A stretch of 40,278 bases of DNA, from assembly GCF_021151785.1 (NCBI RefSeq), contig NZ_JAGKWP010000007.1:1-40278 (forward strand). Direction: 5' to 3'. This stretch comes from Flavobacterium sp. (lineage in GTDB: Bacteria; Bacteroidota; Bacteroidia; Flavobacteriales; Flavobacteriaceae). Under the pieces are notes generated by a model. The model made no database searches and was not told the DNA's origin. It was given only the letters and a program-made list of their open reading frames with translations. A program made the position numbers and the translations under genes. Below, in pieces: positions 34,582 to 40,278 of the stretch (position 1 is its first letter; the number at the start of each line of letters is the position of its first letter).

Positions 34582-34630
34582 CTGTAAACTTTAAACTGTC
34601 AACCGTCAACTAATAACTGACAACTAAACC
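34582..34630 (+). repeat. Degenerate 7-bp tandem repeat between parE and parC
   Basis: Seven heptads in exact register (units such as CTGTAAA, CTGTCAA, CTGACAA) fill the intergenic gap and abut the parC ATG at 34631. Six of the seven begin with CT and the first six end in AA. Confidence 0.7.
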
Positions 34631-37282
34631 ATGAGTGAAGAAAATCAAAATATAAACCCAGACGAAAGTCAAGATTTTATACCTGAAAGTCAAGACCATT
34701 CCGATCATTCAGATTCCATTACGAAAGTAACGGGAATGTATAAAGATTGGTTCTTGGATTATGCGTCGTATGTAATTTTAGAACGTGCGGTTCCGGCTAT
34801 TGAAGACGGTTTTAAACCGGTTCAACGTCGTATCATGCATTCGATGAAAGAGTTAGATGATGGTCGTTACAACAAAGTAGCAAATATCATTGGACATACC
34901 ATGCAATATCACCCACACGGTGATGCGAGTATAGGTGATGCCATGGTAAACATTGGGCAAAAAGATTTATTAATCGATTGTCAAGGGAACTGGGGTAATA
35001 TTTTAACAGGTGATGGAGCAGCTGCCCCTCGATATATTGAAGCAAGATTAAGTAAGTTTGCGCACGATGTGTTGTTTTCTCCTAAAGTTACTGAATGGCA
35101 GTTGAGCTACGATGGACGTAAAAATGAACCTATTCATTTGCCTGTTAAATTTCCTTTGTTGTTGGCTCAAGGCGGAGAAGGAATTGCAGTTGGATTGTCA
35201 ACGAAGTTATTGCCTCACAATTTCAATGAGTTAATAGATGCTTCTATTAAAATTTTGAAAGGGAAGCCATTTACAATTTTTCCTGATTTTCCAACGGCTG
35301 GTATTGCTGATGTTTCGGGTTATAATGACGGTATGCGTGGTGGTAGGGTTCGTGTACGCGCTAAAATTGCACCACTAGATAAAAACACCTTGGTCATAAC
35401 TCAAATTCCTTTTTCTACTGATACAACAAAATTGATTGACAGTGTTTTAAAGGCGAATGAAAAAGGTAAAATTAAGATTAAAAAGATTGAAGACAATACG
35501 GCTGCTGAGGTAGAAATCTTAATTCATTTGCAACCAGGAACCTCTCCGGATAAAATGATTGATGCCTTGTATGCGTTTACCGATTGTGAGTTGTCTATTG
35601 CTCCGTTGGGATGTGTAATCGAAAATTGCAATCGACCTTTGTTTATTGGGGTTTCAGACATGTTGAAAATATCAACCAATAGAACCGTAAATATCTTAAA
35701 GCGCGAATTAGAAATACAATTAGACGAACTCGAAACAAAATGGCATTTTTCTAATTTAGAGAAGATTTTTATTCGAGAAGAAATGTACATCGACTTTAAA
35801 TTGTACAGTGATAGAGAGTCGTTATACGAGTATTTATACAACCGTTTTGAACCATTTAAAAAGATTTTAATTCGTGATATAGTTGATGAAGATTTGCAAA
35901 AATTAACGCAAATTCCAATGATTCGTATTACACGTTTCGATTCAGACAAAGCCGATGAAAATATCGCTAAATTAGAAGATGAAATCGAACAAGTGAAACA
36001 TCATTTAGCTAATATTATTGATTTTGCTATTGATCATTTTACACGATTAAAAGAAAAATATGGAAAAGGACGCGAACGCCAAACGGAGTTGCGCAACTTT
36101 GATAACATTCAAGCCACAAAAGTAGTTTTACGTAACCAAAAATTCTATGTAAATAGGGAAGAAGGCTTCGTAGGTATGGGCTTGAAGAAAGATGAATATG
36201 TAGGGGAATGTTCAGATATTGATGATGTTATTGTTTTTCTACGAGATGGAAAAATGATGATTTCAAAAATAGACGACAAAAAATTCTTTGGAAAAGATAT
36301 TATTCATGTGGCGGTTTTTGATAAAAACGACAAGCGCACCATTTATAACATGATTTATCGTGATGGAAAATCAGGTCCGTCATATATCAAACGTTTCAAT
36401 GTTTCAGGGGTAACACGTGATAAAGAATACGATTTAACACAAGAAAAGCCAGGAAGTCAAATATTGTATTTTTCTGCAAATCCTAATGGGGAGGCAGAAG
36501 TAGTGACTATTTTACTGCGTCAAGTAGGAAGTGTGAAGAAATTGAAATGGGATATGGATTTTGCCGAAATCATGATTAAAGGTCGCGCCAGTAAAGGAAA
36601 TACGGTTTCAAAATATCCAATAAAGAAAATTGAGCTTAAAGAAAAAGGCATTTCGACGCTACGTCCAAGAAAAGTGTGGTTTGATGATACCGTACAACGT
36701 TTAAATGTAGATGGAAGGGGAGAGTTATTAGGCGAATTTAAGCCGAATGATCGTTTATTGGTTATTACACAGTCAGGGAAAGTTAAAACAATTATTCCCG
36801 AGTTGACAACTCATTTTGAAGAAGACATGATTGTCTTGGAAAAATGGAATAAGAATAAGCCTATTTCTGCTATTTATTATGATGGAGAAAAAGAACGTTA
36901 CTATGTGAAACGATTTTTGATTGAAAATGAGAATAAGGAAGAAATTTTTATTTCTGAACACGAAAAATCACATTTGGAAATTGTTTCTACCGATTGGCGT
37001 CCCATGGCAGAAGTTGTTTTTGCCAAAGTAAAAGGCGTTCAAAAAGAAAATCAGATTGTCAATTTCGAAGAATTCATTGCCGTAAAAGGAATAAAAGCAC
37101 AAGGGAATCAATTGAGTACGGATAAATTGAAACAAGTAAATTTATTGGACTCTTTACCTTATGAAGAAATTTTAGATGAACCTGAAGCTGAACTAAAAGA
37201 AGAATTGGAAGAAGGAAATGATATTCAAGATTTCAATATTCAATTGGATGATGATGGGCAAATTACCTTGAGTTTGGATTAA
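34631..37282 (+). CDS. parC: DNA topoisomerase IV subunit A
   Basis: 883 aa. Breakage-reunion subunit partnering ParE. The N-terminal DNA-gate domain has ERAVPAIEDGFKPVQRRIMH and the catalytic Tyr135 in AAAPRYIEARLSKF. The tower and coiled-coil region follow (KLEDEIEQVKHHLANIIDFA). The C-terminal domain has degenerate blades (GEFKPNDRLLVITQSGKVKT) and a strongly acidic tail (DEPEAELKEELEEGNDIQDF). It is longer than E. coli ParC (752 aa), as is common in Bacteroidota. Adjacency to parE and lack of the gyrase-box pattern QRRGGKG favour ParC over GyrA. It ends before a terminator shared with the converging terC gene. Confidence 0.94.
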   Translation: MSEENQNINPDESQDFIPESQDHSDHSDSITKVTGMYKDWFLDYASYVILERAVPAIEDGFKPVQRRIMHSMKELDDGRYNKVANIIGHTMQYHPHGDASIGDAMVNIGQKDLLIDCQGNWGNILTGDGAAAPRYIEARLSKFAHDVLFSPKVTEWQLSYDGRKNEPIHLPVKFPLLLAQGGEGIAVGLSTKLLPHNFNELIDASIKILKGKPFTIFPDFPTAGIADVSGYNDGMRGGRVRVRAKIAPLDKNTLVITQIPFSTDTTKLIDSVLKANEKGKIKIKKIEDNTAAEVEILIHLQPGTSPDKMIDALYAFTDCELSIAPLGCVIENCNRPLFIGVSDMLKISTNRTVNILKRELEIQLDELETKWHFSNLEKIFIREEMYIDFKLYSDRESLYEYLYNRFEPFKKILIRDIVDEDLQKLTQIPMIRITRFDSDKADENIAKLEDEIEQVKHHLANIIDFAIDHFTRLKEKYGKGRERQTELRNFDNIQATKVVLRNQKFYVNREEGFVGMGLKKDEYVGECSDIDDVIVFLRDGKMMISKIDDKKFFGKDIIHVAVFDKNDKRTIYNMIYRDGKSGPSYIKRFNVSGVTRDKEYDLTQEKPGSQILYFSANPNGEAEVVTILLRQVGSVKKLKWDMDFAEIMIKGRASKGNTVSKYPIKKIELKEKGISTLRPRKVWFDDTVQRLNVDGRGELLGEFKPNDRLLVITQSGKVKTIIPELTTHFEEDMIVLEKWNKNKPISAIYYDGEKERYYVKRFLIENENKEEIFISEHEKSHLEIVSTDWRPMAEVVFAKVKGVQKENQIVNFEEFIAVKGIKAQGNQLSTDKLKQVNLLDSLPYEEILDEPEAELKEELEEGNDIQDFNIQLDDDGQITLSLD

Positions 37283-37321
37283 TTTACTATGGTTTCAATT
37301 ATAATGAAATCTTAAGATATT

Positions 37322-37349
37322 AGAAAGTAAAAGAGAATAGTAATACAAA
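37322..37349. repeat. Short copy of the 7-bp repeat downstream of parC
   Basis: Units AAAAGAG and AATAGTA in the region GTAAAAGAGAATAGTAAT closely match the minus-strand reading of the right arm upstream of parE (GTAAAAAGTGAATAGTAAT). Confidence 0.4.
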
Positions 37350-37351
37350 CA

Positions 37352-37387
37352 AAAATGCCTGATTTTATTGGAGAAATCAGGCATTTT
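37352..37387. terminator. Bidirectional terminator between parC and terC
   Basis: A perfect 14-bp stem (AAAATGCCTGATTT at 37352-37365, complement at 37374-37387) with an 8-nt loop and A/T ends, between converging genes. Confidence 0.93.
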
Positions 37388-37406
37388 ATATTTATTAAAT
37401 CATTTT

Positions 37407-38264
37407 TTAATTTATTAAATCATTATCAGCTAATTTTTCATCGGCAATTTTATTGTTGCGTAATTGTACAGGTTTGCTACTTTTTTTCTTCATTCTAAGG
37501 TTCAAGAATTCAACGAATAAAGAGAAGAAAATAGCAAAGTATAAATAGCCTTTTGGAATACTATGAACTTCTGTATCACCGAAAAATTTGATATTTGCTA
37601 AATGAGAACCTTCTGCTAGTAACATTACACCGATTAAAATCAAGAAAGATAATCCTAAAATTTGAATAGTCGGATGTTCATTAACAAACTTGGAAACTGG
37701 TCCAGCAAAAATTAACATAATTATGATAGAAATTACGATAGCACCAATCATGATTTCTAAGGCACCCGCAGGGCCAAAACCAACAGGAGGTTCAGCAGAA
37801 CTTACTAATCCTACAGCGGTTAAAATACTATCAAATGAAAACACAATATTTAAAAGCGCAATTTGAATTATTGCAGCAGTTAAAGAGTTACTTGCTTTAC
37901 CAGAGGTTGCCTCTTCTTCTCCTTCTAATTTGTGATGTATTTCAGAAACAGATTTGTACAATAAAAATAATCCACCACCAAAAACAATAACGCTTTGCCC
38001 TGAAATACCACCAGATACAAAACTCAAGTCAAAATCAAAAAAAGACTCTTTTAAACTCATTACCCATGTAATTCCAAATAAAAGGACAATACGAAAAGCC
38101 ATGGCTAATAACAATCCTATTCTTCTCGCTTTGGGCTGGTCTTCTTCTTTTAATTTTCCTGATACGATAGACAAGAAAACAATGTTGTCAATACCTAAAA
38201 TGATTTCTAAAAAAGTAAGGGTTAACAAAGCGACCCAAGCATTAGGATTTGATAAAATTTCCAT
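37407..38264 (-). CDS. TerC family integral membrane protein
   Basis: 285 aa with about seven to eight membrane helices. TerC signatures: WVALLTLTFLEIILGIDNIV, a second acidic helix LLNIVFSFDSILTAVGL, and FLILIGVMLLAEGSH. The paired acidic residues in the helices (ExxxGIDN and FSFDS) are the proposed metal-transport site. Family members export manganese or protect exoenzymes from mismetallation; tellurite resistance is the historical name. There are no other ter genes here, so a Mn-export or envelope-metal role is more likely. The region before it (38265-38315) is short, and no promoter motif was found. Confidence 0.93.
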   Translation of the reverse strand: MEILSNPNAWVALLTLTFLEIILGIDNIVFLSIVSGKLKEEDQPKARRIGLLLAMAFRIVLLFGITWVMSLKESFFDFDLSFVSGGISGQSVIVFGGGLFLLYKSVSEIHHKLEGEEEATSGKASNSLTAAIIQIALLNIVFSFDSILTAVGLVSSAEPPVGFGPAGALEIMIGAIVISIIIMLIFAGPVSKFVNEHPTIQILGLSFLILIGVMLLAEGSHLANIKFFGDTEVHSIPKGYLYFAIFFSLFVEFLNLRMKKKSSKPVQLRNNKIADEKLADNDLIN

Positions 38265-38315
38265 TTTTGTTTAAATGAGTTAAAATTTGATTAGTTGCTT
38301 ATTTTACGTAAGAAA

Positions 38316-38684
38316 TTACATTTTTGTTACAGAACCCTTTTGTTTTTTTGTTTCTCCCACAAAAGCGTATTCAAAAGAATAAGTCAAGTCTTTGGTGTTC
38401 AGTATTTTTACATGTACGGCTTTTTGCTCTGCTCTGTTTTTTGGTCTTGTATTTTCTAAAATATATTCGCAATCGTTAATCCAACGAATACTAAATGTAT
38501 CAATAACATTATTGAAATGTTCAATTTGAATAGAATCATTTCGTTCAAATGTTGTAGTGTATTTTTTTCCTTCAACGGTAGTTTCTGAAGTAAATTTTCC
38601 CGTTTTAAAATCAGTACAATTTCGCTCTTGATTGTAACAAGAAAGCAATAGAAAACTTACAAATAGTAAAAGTGATTTTTTCAT
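38316..38684 (-). CDS. Small lipoprotein of unknown function
   Basis: 122 aa from ATG 38684; an extension to 38726 would overlap the DUF6095 gene and add residues before the signal, so it is rejected. MKKSLLLFVSFLLLSC is an SPII signal with Cys16. The mature protein has a repeated beta pattern: CTDFKTGKFTSETTVEGKKY, RNDSIQIEHFNNVIDTFSIR, WINDCEYILENTRP. It contains two further cysteines (CTDF and NDCEY) that could form a disulphide. I do not recognise a named family. It lies 16 bp after DUF6095 and is probably co-transcribed with it. Confidence 0.85.
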   Translation of the reverse strand: MKKSLLLFVSFLLLSCYNQERNCTDFKTGKFTSETTVEGKKYTTTFERNDSIQIEHFNNVIDTFSIRWINDCEYILENTRPKNRAEQKAVHVKILNTKDLTYSFEYAFVGETKKQKGSVTKM

Positions 38685-38700
38685 ATTTAAAACTATTAAA

Positions 38701-38919
38701 TTATTTATCAAACATACTACTAACAATAGTTTTCACTCCTTTAAAACCTAAGTAAACAGCATAAAAACAAACAAGTATGGCAAGTACTAGTAAATAAGGA
38801 AACAAAGGATGCGATTCATTTTTAAAACAACTATTTAAAAAAACAGGGCCAATAAATAAAAGAGGTAAAGCAAATGCTAAATAGCGAATTCCTTTTAATA
38901 AAACGACTTTATTTGTCAT
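38701..38919 (-). CDS. DUF6095 family small membrane protein
   Basis: 72 aa with two membrane helices (about 9-28 and 42-60) separated by a short loop (SCFKNESHPLFPY). The pattern LLKGIRYLAFALPLLFIGP then YLGFKGVKTIVSSMFDK fits DUF6095, a Bacteroidota-only family of unknown function. It lies 67 bp after murQ and 16 bp before a lipoprotein gene, all on the minus strand, so a three-gene transcript is likely. Probably in the inner membrane. Confidence 0.87.
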   Translation of the reverse strand: MTNKVVLLKGIRYLAFALPLLFIGPVFLNSCFKNESHPLFPYLLVLAILVCFYAVYLGFKGVKTIVSSMFDK

Positions 38920-38986
38920 ACGTCAAGATTTTATGATATAATGAAAATGGTTAATAACGAATTTCAATTGCTATCCATTTTGTGAA

Positions 38987-39802
38987 TTAAGTATTTAGAA
39001 AATGGTTAACCGCCTTTCTAACACTACCATGTTGTTTTAGTAATTCAACTGCCGTTTCATAACTTACCGGAATTTCACTCATAATCATACGTACGCCTCG
39101 ATCAATTAATTTAACGTTACTAAGTTGCATATCAACCATTTTGTTTCCTTTAACGTGTCCTAATTGAATCATTGTGGCAGTAGAAATCATGTTTAAAACT
39201 AATTTCTGAGCGGTTCCTGCTTTCATACGACTACTCCCAGTTACAAATTCAGGACCAACCACAACTTCAACAGGGTAATCAGGAAGTAACGCTAACGGAC
39301 TTCCTGCATTGCATGTTATTCCACCTGTTACAATACGATTTGCTTTACAAGCCTCTAGACCACCTAAAACATATGGTGTTGTTCCTGATGCTGCAATACC
39401 AATTACAACATCATTTTCATTAATTTGATGCGATTGCAAATCCGTCCATGCTTGATTTCTATCATCTTCTGCAAATTCTACTGCTTTTCTTATGGCGGTA
39501 TCTCCTCCGGCAATTATCCCAATTACTAAATCAAATGGAACTCCAAATGTAGGCGGACATTCAGAAGCATCTACAATACCTAATCTCCCTGAAGTACCTG
39601 CTCCAATATAAAATAAACGGCCTCCATTTTTCATTTTTTCAACCACCACGGTTATTAATTTTTCAATTTGGGGTAGTGCTTTTTCAACGGCTAAAGGTAC
39701 CTGTTGGTCCTCTTTATTGATGTTAGTTAATAGCTCATTAACAGACATTTGCTCTAAATGTTCATATTTGGAAGCTTGTTCTGTGGTTTTTGTAAAGGAC
39801 AT
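38987..39802 (-). CDS. murQ: N-acetylmuramic acid 6-phosphate etherase
   Basis: 271 aa. It cleaves the lactyl ether of MurNAc-6-phosphate to GlcNAc-6-phosphate and D-lactate in peptidoglycan recycling. The SIS domain has GAGTSGRLGIVDASECPPTF and VIGIAASGTTPYVLGGL; the C-terminal GSSRMKAGTAQKLVLNMIST is family-specific. It is slightly shorter than E. coli MurQ (298 aa) because the N and C termini are trimmed, but the catalytic core is complete. No transporter or kinase for MurNAc is adjacent in this window. A -7 promoter box lies 27 bp upstream of the ATG. Confidence 0.96.
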   Translation of the reverse strand: MSFTKTTEQASKYEHLEQMSVNELLTNINKEDQQVPLAVEKALPQIEKLITVVVEKMKNGGRLFYIGAGTSGRLGIVDASECPPTFGVPFDLVIGIIAGGDTAIRKAVEFAEDDRNQAWTDLQSHQINENDVVIGIAASGTTPYVLGGLEACKANRIVTGGITCNAGSPLALLPDYPVEVVVGPEFVTGSSRMKAGTAQKLVLNMISTATMIQLGHVKGNKMVDMQLSNVKLIDRGVRMIMSEIPVSYETAVELLKQHGSVRKAVNHFLNT

Positions 39803-39828
39803 AAGTAGGTTTCATTTCTTAATGCAAT

Positions 39829-39836
39829 CAAATATA
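39829..39836 (-). promoter_or_regulatory. -7 element for murQ (TATATTTG on minus strand)
   Basis: A full consensus match on the minus strand, 26 nt before the murQ ATG, giving a leader of about 20 nt. No well-spaced TTG partner. Confidence 0.5.
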
Positions 39837-39875
39837 CAAACTAAATTCAAAATTTTATAGTTAAATGAATATTTC

Positions 39876-39883
39876 TATATTTG
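39876..39883 (+). promoter_or_regulatory. -7 element for the right-edge glycosyltransferase (TATATTTG)
   Basis: A full consensus match only 8 nt before ATG 39892. It overlaps the frame starting at the earlier ATG 39865, which argues against that start and suggests a very short or absent leader. Confidence 0.45.
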
Positions 39884-39891
39884 ATAAATAT

Positions 39892-40278
39892 ATGAATGAT
39901 TTTAACCTTAAACGACCTTTAAAAATAGCTCTAGCAACTGTCTCTTTATCAGGAGGTGGGGCAGAACGTGTTGCGGCAATTTTGTCTAACTATTTTGTTG
40001 CTCAAGGTATAGAGGTACATCATTTAGTTTTTTCTGGGACAATTGAATATGAGTATTCCGGAAAGTTAATGCATTTTGAAACTTTAAAAGATGCTAAAAA
40101 TAGTATTTGGAGTCGATGGAAACGTTTTTGGGCAATTCGAAACTATTGTAAAAAAGAACAATTTGATTTTATTATAGATTTTAGAACCAAAGAACGTTTT
40201 TGGCAAGAAGTTTTATTACATTATTTTGTGTATGATCATTTAATTCAAACAGTGCATAATTATCATTTAGATTATTAT
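39892..40278 (+). CDS. Glycosyltransferase, GT4/GT-B type (3' truncated by window edge)
   Basis: The frame is open to the last base (129 codons from ATG 39892). An in-frame ATG at 39865 would add MNISIFDKY, but it lies before the promoter motif. The N terminus KIALATVSLSGGGAERVAAIL is the typical first strand and glycine-rich loop of GT-B family 4 enzymes acting on a nucleotide-sugar donor. The continuation FDFIIDFRTKERFWQEVLL and LIQTVHNYHLDYY fits the same N-terminal domain. The C-terminal donor-binding domain is beyond the window. It probably begins a surface-polysaccharide gene or cluster to the right and is divergent from murQ. Confidence 0.88.
   Translation, partial: MNDFNLKRPLKIALATVSLSGGGAERVAAILSNYFVAQGIEVHHLVFSGTIEYEYSGKLMHFETLKDAKNSIWSRWKRFWAIRNYCKKEQFDFIIDFRTKERFWQEVLLHYFVYDHLIQTVHNYHLDYY

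Noticed and set aside
35524..35949. Minus-strand frame of 141 codons inside parC
   Set aside because: Opposite-strand shadow of the conserved ParC tower region; Ser/Ile-rich translation without domain signal.
37407..38264. TerC as part of a tellurite-resistance or stress (ter) cluster
   Set aside because: No TerD, TerB or other ter genes are present around it.
1..40278. CRISPR array, prophage, transposon or tRNA genes
   Set aside because: No regularly spaced identical repeats, phage structural genes, transposase motifs or cloverleaf-like sequences were found by reading.

Overview
The window is chromosomal DNA from a low-GC member of the Bacteroidota, most likely the Flavobacteriaceae (Flavobacterium or a close relative). 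The evidence is the AT-rich composition, Bacteroidota-type promoter motifs (TAnnTTTG, sometimes with an upstream TTG), the near absence of Shine-Dalgarno sequences, outer-membrane receptors with carboxypeptidase-regulatory-like domains, many small SPII lipoproteins, and protein families largely confined to this group (DUF4199, DUF6146, DUF6787, DUF6095 and DUF6588-like). No tRNA, rRNA, CRISPR array, insertion sequence or prophage gene is visible. The content is mostly core housekeeping and envelope genes.

Layout. 1-3.1 kb (+): the 3' part of a TonB-dependent receptor, then a lipoprotein. 3.1-9.6 kb (-): a compact envelope/glycan cluster, read from the right: ftsE, a DUF4199 membrane protein, a GT2 glycosyltransferase, a phosphosugar mutase, an MsbA-type ABC exporter and a DUF2971 protein. 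9.7-16.2 kb (+): a 1000-residue secreted TPR protein, an outer-membrane barrel with no recognisable plug, a regulatory-domain surface protein and a GreA/GreB-like factor. 16.3-21.1 kb (+): asnB, then gyrB overlapping a secreted barrel-like protein. 21.2-29.2 kb (-): LOG-family hydrolase, uvrA, two small envelope proteins, serC-serA, and a LuxC-type acyl-CoA reductase. 29.3-37.3 kb (+): dicluster ferredoxin, ychF, a lipoprotein/DUF2459 pair, and parE-parC. 37.4-39.8 kb (-): TerC, a lipoprotein, DUF6095 and murQ. The right edge cuts a glycosyltransferase (+) that starts at about 39892.

Functional links. serC and serA supply two steps of serine synthesis and are probably one transcript. gyrB, and parE with parC, provide most of the type II topoisomerase set. 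uvrA is a DNA repair gene. The mutase, GT2 and ABC exporter fit sugar activation, lipid-linked glycan synthesis and lipid or glycan export. Six hairpin terminators can be read directly and mark most transcript ends.

I found no clear new defence or mobile system. The most interesting items are: degenerate 7-bp repeat arrays (consensus about CTNNNNA) directly before the ychF, parE and parC start codons, with a fourth copy after parC; a conserved-looking pair of a large periplasmic TPR protein and a plug-less TonB-receptor-like barrel next to ftsE; two palindromes upstream of serC, one shaped like a LacI-family operator; a GreA-like protein that keeps the GDxxE tip; and a promoter-like element with no gene behind it.
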